Assembly: GCF_001742145.1 (NCBI RefSeq)
Contig: NZ_CP015749.1
Span: 3,286,001 to 3,350,000 of the forward strand
Reading direction: 5' to 3'
Origin: Pectobacterium parmentieri
Lineage (GTDB): Bacteria; Pseudomonadota; Gammaproteobacteria; Enterobacterales; Enterobacteriaceae
DNA: 64,000 bases
Below are positions 53,908-64,000 of this stretch, in pieces. Within the stretch, counting starts at the first letter, position 1; every line of letters begins with the position of its first letter. The notes beneath the pieces were generated by a model, which was not told the DNA's origin, searched no databases, and saw only the letters and a program-made list of their open reading frames with translations. The translations under genes were made by a program, and so were the position numbers.

Positions 53908-55392
53908 ATGAGAATAAAAAAAACATCGTTAGCGATAGGAATCTTACTTAGCGCGCTCCCCTTATTCGTTAACGCTGAGAGTTCGTTAAGTAGTATAGAA
54001 GCGCGTTTAAATTCCCTTGAAAAACGAGCGATAGATGCCGAAACAAGAGCAGCCTCTGCGGAACAAAAAGCGGCTAGACTTGAACAATTAATAACGAACA
54101 AGAATACACCACTGAAAAACACCAATTCAGTGAATATAGAGCAGCGCATTGCTACCCTTGAAAAACATTCAGATCAGGCTCAAGCCAATGCCACGCTGGC
54201 TAATGAAAAAGTCAACCAATTAGAGAAACGACAAAATGTCGCTGAAAAATCTAATAGCTTTGTTGGCAACAATAGCAACTGGGGAAAATTAAAGCTGTAT
54301 GGCGATGTTGAATTTAACATTGATGCCGCAAGCCGCAAAGGCCAGATCACATCAATGCACACTCAGGCAGGGAGTGGATCTGGAGACTTTAAAGATAAAG
54401 AACGCTGGGATTTGAATGGACGCATTTTGATTGGTTTGGATGGAGAACGAGCGCTTTCCAACGGAAATCGTGCCGGATTTAAGGTGCAACCTTTGGCTAA
54501 TATGTCCGGTTCCATGGGGCTTGATGATGCCGTCTTCTATTTTGGTAAAGATAATAAGTGGAACTTCAAGATTGGCCGATATGAAGCCTACGATATGTTC
54601 CCACTTAACCAGGATACCTTCGTTGAACACTCAGGAAATAGCGCCAACGACTTATATGCAGACGGATTCGGTTACGTCTATATGATGAAAGAGGGTCGGG
54701 GGAGAAGTAATAACGGAGGAGCCATGAATTTGAGCAGTACCTACAATGATTGGTACTTCGAAGTGAATACATTAGTTGAAAATGGCAGTAAGGTGTTCAA
54801 AGATGAAAAATATCATGGCCGCAAATTGGATAACCGCAAAAATGTGGTCTATGTCCGTCCGGTAGTCGCTTGGAAAAAAGATAACCTCACCATTGCGGGT
54901 GCTATGGATGCTAACGTCATCCGTAATGCCTACGGTTACCAAAATACAGATGGGAAATTTGAAGACCAATCTCGTCGAACCGGCTATGGTCTCAATTTGA
55001 ATTGGGATAACTTGAAAGATAATAGTGAAAACGGCATCGTCGCTAATTTAAGCACGGCATATTTAGATGCCAAGAATGAAAGTGACTTTTCTGTTGGCGG
55101 TAACGTATTATGGCGTAAGTTACAGGTTGGTTATATTTATGCACGCAATGATATTAAATACTACCAACGTAATAATAACTCAGACCAGGACAAAGCGTTA
55201 CGCCCCGGGAAATACGACATCCACACCGTATTTACATCTTATGAATTACCTAACATCTTAGAGATGGATAATTTTAAAACTTACCTTGGCGCGTACTATT
55301 CTTACATAAACGGCCACGGAGACATGACATCAGTTGATAGCAGTGATAAAGATCGCTATGGCGCGCGCATTCGTTTTAAATATCTATTTTAA
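53908..55392 (+). CDS. RafY-type oligosaccharide porin
   Basis: A 494-residue outer-membrane protein with a signal peptide (MRIKKTSLAIGILLSALPLF, cleavage after VNA). An N-terminal trimeric coiled coil (~25-105, heptads with Leu/Ala) precedes the beta-barrel, and the C-terminal residue is Phe (RIRFKYLF), as needed for Bam-dependent insertion. It resembles the raffinose porin RafY and related carbohydrate-selective porins. It is the last gene of the TreB/GH65 operon, 78 bases after pgmB, which suggests a substrate larger than or scarcer than free trehalose. Confidence 0.85.
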   Translation: MRIKKTSLAIGILLSALPLFVNAESSLSSIEARLNSLEKRAIDAETRAASAEQKAARLEQLITNKNTPLKNTNSVNIEQRIATLEKHSDQAQANATLANEKVNQLEKRQNVAEKSNSFVGNNSNWGKLKLYGDVEFNIDAASRKGQITSMHTQAGSGSGDFKDKERWDLNGRILIGLDGERALSNGNRAGFKVQPLANMSGSMGLDDAVFYFGKDNKWNFKIGRYEAYDMFPLNQDTFVEHSGNSANDLYADGFGYVYMMKEGRGRSNNGGAMNLSSTYNDWYFEVNTLVENGSKVFKDEKYHGRKLDNRKNVVYVRPVVAWKKDNLTIAGAMDANVIRNAYGYQNTDGKFEDQSRRTGYGLNLNWDNLKDNSENGIVANLSTAYLDAKNESDFSVGGNVLWRKLQVGYIYARNDIKYYQRNNNSDQDKALRPGKYDIHTVFTSYELPNILEMDNFKTYLGAYYSYINGHGDMTSVDSSDKDRYGARIRFKYLF

Positions 55393-55394
55393 AA

Positions 55395-55441
55395 TTGACA
55401 GAATGTTCAATTCGCGTTGTTAAATAAATGAACATTTGTCA
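55395..55441 (+). terminator. hairpin after the RafY-type porin gene
   Basis: TGACAGAATGTTCA and TGAACATTTGTCA form a 13 bp stem with one bulge, closing a long loop, two bases after the stop codon. A weak T-stretch follows downstream. Confidence 0.5.
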
Positions 55442-55467
55442 GGTGTTACTGATGAATTTTTATGCTC

Positions 55468-55507
55468 GGCTTTATTGAATTATTAATTTTTAATATACAA
55501 CAAAGCC
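55468..55507. repeat. facing IS-type inverted repeats
   Basis: GGCTTTATTGAAT and, in opposite orientation, GGCTTTGTTGTATATT lie within 40 bases. Both resemble the IS903-type terminal repeat GGCTTTGTTGAATAAATC. It may be a remnant with the transposase lost, or a terminator by chance. Confidence 0.3.
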
Positions 55508-55640
55508 GCGCCCTCCTTCCCTCAGACAATCCGAACACAGCGCAAAGTTGAAGATATGACTCTCCTCAGGCTGATGTGGTTATCGGCTTAATAAAAAAAC
55601 CGCTTTCCATTATGCATACATATTCACCCTAATTAAGAAG

Positions 55641-55829
55641 GCCAGTCAGGATAGACGCAGAAAACTCAATACACGGTTGTACAAAAAACGCAATGTTGTG
55701 GAGCGCTGCTTTGCGGGATTAAAAGAAAATCGTCGCATCGCTACACGCTCAAAAAAAACAGCAAGAAATTATCTGAGTATGCTTAAACTGGGGGCGAGCC
55801 GGTTATTTTTGAAAAGGCTGTTAAGTTAA
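55641..55829 (+). pseudogene. C-terminal fragment of an IS5-family transposase
   Basis: 62 codons ending in TAA translate to a transposase tail (QDRRRKLNTRLYKKRNVVER, CF-GLKENRRIATRSKKTARN) typical of IS5-family DDE enzymes; the final catalytic Glu is in VVERCF. There is no start codon and a stop lies immediately upstream (AATTAAGAAG), so the N-terminal two thirds of the gene are gone. It ends at a GGGACACAGCC sequence, the probable element end. Confidence 0.8.
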
Positions 55830-55845
55830 GGGACACAGCCTAGGT

Positions 55846-55973
55846 TTATCCGAGCGTTGAACATCCGCCCCCTTTGCTATTACAGGCAACGCGACCATAG
55901 CCGCGGGTAATAACACGCCAGCCATAGTTCAGCAGAGTTTTTTTCTTTCAAAAAACAGATCAATTAATCTCAT
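55846..55973 (-). pseudogene. truncated signal-peptide gene at the end of the sulfatase operon
   Basis: An ATG at 55925 opens a frame beginning MAGVLLPAAMVALPVIAKGA, a good Sec signal peptide, which runs on for ~27 codons to the insertion-sequence end near 55850 and stops being coherent. An upstream ATG at 55973 gives 14 codons in the same frame before a TGA. The gene appears to have been cut by the insertion sequence whose transposase tail is next door. What it encoded is unknown; by position, a further sulfatase or hydrolase. Confidence 0.55.
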
Positions 55974-55996
55974 GGCAATACCTTTGGTCAAAATGA

Positions 55997-57676
55997 CTAT
56001 TTATCCATTAACTCTTTTAGCTGCGGCGCACTCTTCTTTACCGCTTCATTCGAGGCCTTTACCCTCGCTTCTTTGCCGATCTGATCGGGGATAAATCCGG
56101 CGAGAATATCTTCGTGGTTGTACCCTTTCAGCCATTCGCGCGGGAATGGGGCTAGCTGCTCACCGGCACCTTCATGGCGATAAATCTGCCCTTGCCCTGT
56201 ACGTTGGTTATACGGGATCACGTTTTTCCCCTGCCGATCGCCCAGCTCTTCATACAGTTTTTTGCGCAACGCAATTTTGGTATTGACGATCTTCTCATCG
56301 GTAGAATCGATCAGGTTATGTTTCTCTTCACGATCGTTCTTCATGTCGTACAGTTCTTCTTTATCCCACACACCGTAATATTGGATGTATTTGTATTCCG
56401 GCGTCCGTATCGCAAACGTGGTTGGCGTCTGCGGGAAGCTGTATTCCCAGAAGTATTCATAGACGAAGTAATCGCTACGCTTCGGCGTGTTATAACCATC
56501 CAGCCCCAGACGCCAGAAGCTCTGCCCATCATAATGCTTCGGTGCGGCAACACCTGCGGCTTCCAGGATCGTTGGGGCAACGTCAATGTTTCTGACAATG
56601 TCTTCCACGACTTTATCTTTGGCAAAGCCCGGTCCGGAGGCAATCAATGGCACGCGAATCGACTCTTCATAAGCGTTACGCTTATCAATCAGCCCATGTT
56701 CGCCGAACATAAAGCCGTTATCCCCCATCACCATGATAATCGTGTTCTTATCCAGCCCCTGTTTTTGCAACCAGTCACGCACGCGTCCCACGCTGTCATC
56801 CACCGAGCGCAGCGTTTCATAGTAGTCACGTTGATACTGTTGAAGATCCATATCCGTGTTATAGGGATAATCCACGCCATGCCAGCTATTACGTTGGTTC
56901 TTCACCCACATCGGTTTGCCGACATAGTTTTCCGGCGTATCGGCATAGGTATCCGGCAGCGGGAACGTTACCTCTTTCATGCTGCCACGATGGCGTTTGG
57001 CAGGTAGGAAATCAGAATGCACGCCCTTATGCGATAGGTACATCATGAATGGTTTTTTCTTATCGAGCGTGTTCAACCAATCTACGGCGTAGTCCGTCAG
57101 CTCATCGGTAATGTAGCCTTTTTGCGGCACCATCTTTCCATCAATATTGAGCATGGTCGGCTTGCCATAGTTATCAATCGGATAATAGCTACCTTGCCCC
57201 AGAAGCCCGACCCAGCGATCGAAGCCGGCGAAGCCTTTCGTGGCCGTTTTATCTGCGCCGCCGAAGTGCCATTTGCCAAAGAAGCCCGTTTGATAGCCTT
57301 TGTCACGCAGCAGTTCCGGGAAATAGTTTAGATGAGAGAGATCGGATGGGTTATTATCCGACACCCCATGATTATGCACGTACATCCCCGTCAGAATGCT
57401 GGCACGGCTGGGCGAGCACAGTGATGTAGTAACGAACGCATTCTTAAAATACGTTCCTTCTTTGGCGATGCTATCCATATTCGGCGTGTGAATTGCCGAA
57501 TTCAGGAAACCGAACGCATCGTAACGCTGATCGTCCAGAATGATATAAACAACGTTTGGCTGCTTGTCCCCAGTTGGAGGCACAGCAACGGAAGGAGAAG
57601 CCACCGTTGCAGCATGTACTCCCGCCGTTTGCATACAGGCCAGCGTGATCGCAGCCAGCAGTCTGTTTCTTTTCAT
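55997..57676 (-). CDS. exported Cys-type sulfatase
   Basis: A 559-residue type I sulfatase with a signal peptide (MKRNRLLAAITLACMQTAGV, cleavage near AHA/ATV). The metal site begins with DDQR (D48, D49), and the formylglycine precursor is C87 in the motif C-S-P-S-R followed by ASILTG. Later motifs GKWHFGG and GDNGFMFGEHGL are the usual ones. It needs the adjacent anSME for anaerobic conversion of Cys to formylglycine. The sugar substrate is unknown. Last intact gene of the operon. Confidence 0.93.
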   Translation of the reverse strand: MKRNRLLAAITLACMQTAGVHAATVASPSVAVPPTGDKQPNVVYIILDDQRYDAFGFLNSAIHTPNMDSIAKEGTYFKNAFVTTSLCSPSRASILTGMYVHNHGVSDNNPSDLSHLNYFPELLRDKGYQTGFFGKWHFGGADKTATKGFAGFDRWVGLLGQGSYYPIDNYGKPTMLNIDGKMVPQKGYITDELTDYAVDWLNTLDKKKPFMMYLSHKGVHSDFLPAKRHRGSMKEVTFPLPDTYADTPENYVGKPMWVKNQRNSWHGVDYPYNTDMDLQQYQRDYYETLRSVDDSVGRVRDWLQKQGLDKNTIIMVMGDNGFMFGEHGLIDKRNAYEESIRVPLIASGPGFAKDKVVEDIVRNIDVAPTILEAAGVAAPKHYDGQSFWRLGLDGYNTPKRSDYFVYEYFWEYSFPQTPTTFAIRTPEYKYIQYYGVWDKEELYDMKNDREEKHNLIDSTDEKIVNTKIALRKKLYEELGDRQGKNVIPYNQRTGQGQIYRHEGAGEQLAPFPREWLKGYNHEDILAGFIPDQIGKEARVKASNEAVKKSAPQLKELMDK

Positions 57677-57735
57677 ATCCGTTCCTTTTTTTATGCCACT
57701 CCTCTCCAGAGCACGTGGAGAATATTCGGCATCTG

Positions 57736-58959
57736 TTAATAAAATTCGGTCTTTATATTCCTTCTAATTTTCTTCATCGATTCCTGGCGCCCCAATTGCG
57801 AGAGCAAGGCATTCATGCGAGGTAAAACATGGAATAGATGTGTTTTAAATCCATCGCAGAAATAGTTTTTATTCGGCCGCCCATCGCTGGAAATTTCGAA
57901 CCGATGCTTCGGGCAACCGCCATGACAAACCGCTTTCACTTCACAGTTCAGGCAATCTTTGCTGATGTTCTTCCGCTTATTTTCGCCAAAGGCGAGGTTT
58001 TGTGGCGAATTCACCAGCGACGCCAGATCGTCCTGATTAACATTACCGAGCTTATTTTCGGGATAAACAAAATGGTCGCAGGAATACACGTCTCCATTTG
58101 CTTCAACAATCAGGTTGCCGCCACAGGTTTCATTAATGACGCAGGCGCTAAGCTGCCCGGTCATTTTGGTCAACGTTTGCTCGAAGTTCATGACAAACAC
58201 ATTGCCCAGATCGTGCTGAACCCAATAATCAAAAATCGTATTCAGGAAACGGCCATAAGCTTTGGCGGGTACTGACCACTCCGTCACACTGCACTGACCC
58301 GAAAAATCCGGCTGAATCAGCACCAATCCGTTGTCGTCCGGTTGGGCGGCACGGCGCTCCACCAGCGGAATGAACTGCATATAGCGGCTGCCAATGCGCT
58401 TAAGAAACTGGTAAACATCCATCGGACGCTTCACGTTTTCCGCATTCACCACCGTCAGGGTATTAAACTCGACCTTGTGACGCTTCAGAGCTTCCAGTCC
58501 TTTCATCACGTCATCAAAGGTGCTTTTCCCCGCCCGCGTAAGGCGATGTGCATCATTGCTGATACGGTCACCGTCAATCGACAGTCCCACTAGAAACTGG
58601 TTTTCTTTCAAAAAACGCGCCCAATCATCGTCAATGTTGGTGCCATTGGTCTGAAAGAAGTTATTGATCTGCTTTGTGCCACGGTATTGGTTCTGCAACC
58701 GCACCGCTTCGCGGAAGAAATCGATGCCCAGCAGCGTCGGTTCACCGCCTTGCCACGGAAAATCAACGACAGGTGCCTGCTGGCTACTGATGTTCTTGCG
58801 TACATAGTTTTCCAGCGTATCGCCATCCATCTTCCAGCGGCTTTTTCGCTCGGGATAAAGGTGTTCCTTCTCAAGATAAAAACAATATGAGCAATCGATA
58901 TTGCACACAGACCCTGAAGGCTTTGCCATCAACTGAAAATTGGCAATGGATTGACTCAT
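57736..58959 (-). CDS. anaerobic sulfatase-maturating enzyme (radical SAM)
   Basis: Oxidises the active-site Cys or Ser of sulfatases to formylglycine in the cytoplasm before export. The protein has 407 residues from ATG 58959 (MSQSIANFQLMAKPSGSVCN) with GAGG five bases upstream; a GTG at 58965 is a less likely start. The radical SAM [4Fe-4S] cysteines are C19, C23 and C26. WQGGEPTLLG is the SAM motif, and a C-terminal SPASM-type region carries the two auxiliary cluster cysteine sets (CVINETCGG...CDHF, CLNCEVKAVCHGGCPKHRF). Lies between the two sulfatase genes, as in the aslB/asl arrangement. Confidence 0.95.
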   Translation of the reverse strand: MSQSIANFQLMAKPSGSVCNIDCSYCFYLEKEHLYPERKSRWKMDGDTLENYVRKNISSQQAPVVDFPWQGGEPTLLGIDFFREAVRLQNQYRGTKQINNFFQTNGTNIDDDWARFLKENQFLVGLSIDGDRISNDAHRLTRAGKSTFDDVMKGLEALKRHKVEFNTLTVVNAENVKRPMDVYQFLKRIGSRYMQFIPLVERRAAQPDDNGLVLIQPDFSGQCSVTEWSVPAKAYGRFLNTIFDYWVQHDLGNVFVMNFEQTLTKMTGQLSACVINETCGGNLIVEANGDVYSCDHFVYPENKLGNVNQDDLASLVNSPQNLAFGENKRKNISKDCLNCEVKAVCHGGCPKHRFEISSDGRPNKNYFCDGFKTHLFHVLPRMNALLSQLGRQESMKKIRRNIKTEFY

Positions 58960-59032
58960 TGGCACCTCGACTTAACTTATCGACAACACACTATTTCCTT
59001 CCCTGAGAGAGCAAGCAGATTCTCCCCCATTT

Positions 59033-60763
59033 TCACGGTTGAATAGGCAACGTACCGACCGGGCTTTCCTGCCAGCCATAGCGAATCGCTTTGAATTGCA
59101 GTTGCGATGCGCTCTTCAGCGGCGTGATGCTGCCCGTGTACAGTTCCCACTCTTTGCCATCCCAGCTATAGCCGATGGAGGCATCCTGCGTGCGGTTAGC
59201 CAGATAAATTTTGTTGCTGACCGCATCCCACTGCGCTACTGGCGTCAGCGTGGCGCGCTGCTTGCCCTGCTCATCCAGCAAATCGACCACCATCTGATCT
59301 TCCGCAATCAGATTCATGTCATTCGCACTGTTACGCCAGCGATCCATCTCCTCACGCATCCGTACCAGTACGGCACGTTGGGCAGGATCGGCTGCCAGAT
59401 TATGCAACTGCAAAGGATCGCGTTGCAGATCGTAAAGCTCTTCCGCCGGACGATCGGCAAACCAGCTTTGCTGATCCGCACTTAACTGATGCTGATCATG
59501 CGCCGCATTCAAATCTTTCATTGACCCGAGCGCGTTGCGGAAAGCGATACCGATGCCCCCCGGCGTAGTCGCCAAATTGCGGACATACTGATAGTCGCGA
59601 TCCCTGACAAAATAGGCGCGCATGTCATATTCATCCATCCGCCCGCGCACGCCGTAGACAAACTGACGCGGCGGCGCAAAATCCTGTGCCAGGCTGATGC
59701 CACGCATATAATCAGGCTGTTTGATGTCGGCAAATCCCAGAATGGTCGGTGCCAGATCCTCAAACGATACCAGCCGTTCATTCTGGCTCCCCTCCGTCGA
59801 CCAGCCTGCCGGACGATATTTCTCTGGAATATGAACGATCAGCGGGACATGGGTGCCGGAATCGTAGCCCTCACGCTTATGACGCGGAATTCCATCACCG
59901 TTATCCGCGGTAAAAATAACGATAGTGTTATCCCACAGCCCGTCCTTTTTCAGCCCGTCCAACAGCTTACCAACCTGCATATCCATAATATGAATATTGT
60001 CATAATGCTGCGCCAGTTCCTGCCGGGTTTGCGGCGCATCCCGCAGATAAGGCTCCAGCTTCAGGCTTTGCGGATCCGTTGGCGTATAACGGTACTGTTG
60101 GCGGAAGGTATCCCACTGCTTAACAAAGCGCGATTGGCCCGCTGGGTGGTTTTGCGCCGTAAAGAGCGCCGATTCATGCGTAATCTGCGGATTGAAATTC
60201 ATGAAGAACGGCTTGCCTTTCAGATCGTAATTACGCCAGGCCAGTTGAATATGCAGATCGTCCATGCTGCTATATTCCCCGTGGCGCGTCCACAAGGTGA
60301 AGGGGCCGACATCAGCATGGCCTTTGGTAAACTGGTAATCCGTCTTGGTGTCGTTATAGGTGAAGTAACCGCTGCGACGCAGCAGTTCGGGATAGCCTTT
60401 CACATAAGAAGGCGGCACGCCTAAATAACCACCAGCGGGTCGGGTCGCCGTGCGCATGTGCTGCAATCCGGTGGCATGTTGAAATACGCCGGTAATTAAT
60501 CCCGCCCGTGATGGTGCGGATACCCCCGCCATCGTGAAAGCTTGCGTGAAAACAACGGACTCTTTTGCCAGCGCATCCAGATTAGGGGTTCGCGCCTGCG
60601 TATCACCGTATGCGCCCAGACGGGGATTCATGTCCTCCGCGACAATCAACACCACGTTCGGGCGTGGGCTGGCGATCTGGGCGGAAAAATCGGCACTCAT
60701 TGCCTGACCAGACAGCGACAATGCAGCCAGCATGGCCGCCACCAGAGGGGTTTTCTTCATCAT
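59033..60763 (-). CDS. exported Ser-type sulfatase
   Basis: A 576-residue type I sulfatase from ATG 60763 (MMKKTPLVAAMLAALSLSGQ), seven bases after GAGGA; signal cleavage is likely after AMSA. The modifiable residue is S82 in S-A-P-S-R followed by AGLITG, so this is a Ser-type enzyme that only a radical-SAM maturase can activate. Metal residues AED (43-44) and the GDNGDG-like NGDGIPRHKRE region are present. A ~130-residue C-terminal extension (from about 450) ends with a small beta-rich domain. The substrate is unknown. Confidence 0.92.
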   Translation of the reverse strand: MMKKTPLVAAMLAALSLSGQAMSADFSAQIASPRPNVVLIVAEDMNPRLGAYGDTQARTPNLDALAKESVVFTQAFTMAGVSAPSRAGLITGVFQHATGLQHMRTATRPAGGYLGVPPSYVKGYPELLRRSGYFTYNDTKTDYQFTKGHADVGPFTLWTRHGEYSSMDDLHIQLAWRNYDLKGKPFFMNFNPQITHESALFTAQNHPAGQSRFVKQWDTFRQQYRYTPTDPQSLKLEPYLRDAPQTRQELAQHYDNIHIMDMQVGKLLDGLKKDGLWDNTIVIFTADNGDGIPRHKREGYDSGTHVPLIVHIPEKYRPAGWSTEGSQNERLVSFEDLAPTILGFADIKQPDYMRGISLAQDFAPPRQFVYGVRGRMDEYDMRAYFVRDRDYQYVRNLATTPGGIGIAFRNALGSMKDLNAAHDQHQLSADQQSWFADRPAEELYDLQRDPLQLHNLAADPAQRAVLVRMREEMDRWRNSANDMNLIAEDQMVVDLLDEQGKQRATLTPVAQWDAVSNKIYLANRTQDASIGYSWDGKEWELYTGSITPLKSASQLQFKAIRYGWQESPVGTLPIQP

Positions 60764-60891
60764 TTCTGCTTCCTCAGACGTCTTGATCCGGACGCCACTA
60801 CTCGTTATATGGCGGCAATGCGCTATCATTCACAACGCACCCAGCCCTTTCATCACACCATCAATGAAATAGCCGCGCCTAAAAAACGCTA

Positions 60892-62358
60892 TCACTTTTC
60901 TGAAGGTACAACCGTCACAATCGCACGTCGGTAAGACGTTAATGCTGGCGATCCGCTATCGGTTCCTTCCAGAATAATGTGGAACGGTGTCGGGACCTTA
61001 ACGGCTGGGGCGATAAAGCTGGTTTTTCCCCCCTCAGGCTGCGATAGCGTAATACCAGGGCCAAAGTGGACGCCCATCGCCGTCGCTGTTGGCTCTTTAT
61101 ATTGCCACCAGCGATATGTCACCGCGTGACCATCGACATCACCTGAACCGTGCGCCGATAGCGTGACCGACTCACCCGCTTTTACCTGCCAGGAAACGAT
61201 TTCCGTCCCCGGCTTACCATTCAGCACCAGATGCGGGTTATGATTCGTTTTCTTCACATCCCCCGTCAACGTCCAGTCCATACGCGCGGCGAAGTCGTTC
61301 TGATACGCATCACGCCACCGCCAGATAGTGGCAGGTGCGGTACGGTATTTCTTACCATCGATACCGACGACTTCATCTGACGTGCTGACACGCAAACCAA
61401 GTTCACTCCCTGGCGAAATCTCGCCATAACGCCCCCCCCAGTTGCCATATTCTGGATGCTCAGGATCGCCCAGGCCAGTACGAAGCAAATATAAGAATGA
61501 TGGAGAATCGCCTTCCATGGAGTATTCCAAAGGAGGATAGACTGCGCCCAACGGGCCTTTGCGCCGGATGTTTTCTGCCAGCCAATCGTTATTCACCTTA
61601 CTCATGTCCCCACCGACCGCGCGCGATGAAGACATGCCAATCCACGTAGAGAGAAAATACTCATTCCAGGCATGAATACTGGTGATATAACGCAATTGTG
61701 GGAAATTCCCTCGAATCCAGGCACCCGTATTATCTTGATCGGAAATAGCATAAACACGGATTTTACTAATGAACGCATCCACTTCCTGCGGTGTTCTCTC
61801 TGCTTTCACATCATGCAGAGCCTGAGCTAAATCCACCCCGCCGCCCCATAGGGTGATCCACAATGGGCGATCGTCGCGTTTATCAACGGCCTGAATAATC
61901 AATTTCGATGCATCGGTGGATTTCCCTTCACCAACATGCGCCATCCCGAAACCGGCCCGCCCACTGCGAACAACATCACGTAACGATTTAGCGGAAGGAT
62001 AGCCTTGTGCATGCTTTTGCAGATTAGGCAGAACACGTTCATAAGCGTCAATACGTTCATGGATCATGGGAGTATTGACCTTGTCGCGCAGCCAGGTTGA
62101 GGTTGTTGCCACAATCCCTTCAACATCAAACTCATTGCTATACAGTAAAAACCGGACCAGCGATTGTGAGTCATCCGGCTCATTGCCGATGTCACTCAGA
62201 ATCAAGATGCGTGTTTTCTCTGCACTAACGACGTTTTTCTGCTCAACGTTCTCTCCTGCCGTGGAAGCCGCCGCGGCAGTCGCGAATACCGGAACACAGG
62301 CCGTTGCTAAACAAACGCTTAGCGAAATCGATTTAATGCCTTTCGTCGATAAAAACAT
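60892..62358 (-). CDS. exported DUF1593 protein (Sde182-like, nucleoside-hydrolase-like)
   Basis: A 488-residue protein with a signal peptide ending at about ATA-AAA. Residues ~45-350 form the DUF1593 domain, related to inosine-uridine nucleoside hydrolases: ILILSDIGNEPDDSQSLVRF provides the aspartate calcium-binding motif. A C-terminal Ig-like domain with SGDVDGHAVTYRWW follows. A member from Saccharophagus was described as cellulose-binding. Its hydrolytic substrate is not known. It starts 12 bases after the LamB-type porin gene. Confidence 0.85.
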   Translation of the reverse strand: MFLSTKGIKSISLSVCLATACVPVFATAAAASTAGENVEQKNVVSAEKTRILILSDIGNEPDDSQSLVRFLLYSNEFDVEGIVATTSTWLRDKVNTPMIHERIDAYERVLPNLQKHAQGYPSAKSLRDVVRSGRAGFGMAHVGEGKSTDASKLIIQAVDKRDDRPLWITLWGGGVDLAQALHDVKAERTPQEVDAFISKIRVYAISDQDNTGAWIRGNFPQLRYITSIHAWNEYFLSTWIGMSSSRAVGGDMSKVNNDWLAENIRRKGPLGAVYPPLEYSMEGDSPSFLYLLRTGLGDPEHPEYGNWGGRYGEISPGSELGLRVSTSDEVVGIDGKKYRTAPATIWRWRDAYQNDFAARMDWTLTGDVKKTNHNPHLVLNGKPGTEIVSWQVKAGESVTLSAHGSGDVDGHAVTYRWWQYKEPTATAMGVHFGPGITLSQPEGGKTSFIAPAVKVPTPFHIILEGTDSGSPALTSYRRAIVTVVPSEK

Positions 62359-62370
62359 AATTATTCCTCA

Positions 62371-63999
<1,629 letters not shown>

Positions 64000-64000
64000 C

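Overview
The window reads as a chromosomal segment of a soft-rot enterobacterium, most likely Pectobacterium or a close relative. That assignment rests on enterobacterial proteins close to E. coli in length and sequence, E. coli-like gene order in the first half, and plant-associate style sugar uptake loci in the second half. It is an inference from remembered family sequences, not from a search.

Region 1 (1-27300) is core genome, mostly on the minus strand: pnp (cut by the window start), rpsO, truB, rbfA, infB, nusA, rimP and metY form the classical transcription/translation operon. After metY comes a ~1.5 kb gene-free, partly very AT-rich gap where E. coli carries argG. Then follow leuU, secG, glmM, folP, ftsH, rlmE, divergent yhbY, greA, dacB, obgE, yhbE, rpmA, rplU and ispB. 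Next to ispB sit two tandem Mu-type DNA-binding proteins and the Ner-like sfsB. The block then jumps to mdh and argR (with ARG boxes), and then to tsaD.

Region 2 (27427-32454) is the macromolecular synthesis operon rpsU-dnaG-rpoD, followed by convergent mug and the tRNA-Ile2 gene ileX.

Region 3 (32455-64000) is accessory and metabolic. It holds: (a) a GNAT acetyltransferase; (b) a UlaA-type PTS (IIC, IIB, IIA) with a full-length transketolase and a divergent GntR/UTRA regulator; (c) a LysR regulator divergent from an exported DJ-1/PfpI protein; (d) a 1407-residue assimilatory nitrate reductase fused to a CysJ-like flavoprotein, preceded by an NtrC site, a sigma-54 promoter and a hairpin/terminator leader; (e) a 6-phospho-beta-glucosidase behind a strong leader terminator; (f) a trehalose-type locus of TreR, TreB, GH65 phosphorylase, beta-phosphoglucomutase and a RafY-like porin; (g) insertion-sequence debris; (h) a minus-strand operon of LamB/ScrY-type porin, DUF1593 protein, Ser-type sulfatase, radical-SAM sulfatase-maturating enzyme and Cys-type sulfatase, ending in a truncated signal-peptide gene.

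The most notable systems are the sulfatase operon (a candidate sulfated-carbohydrate utilization locus), the phosphorolytic trehalose pathway, the nitrogen-controlled nitrate reductase fusion with its apparent attenuator, and the minimal PTS-plus-transketolase route for an unidentified sugar.
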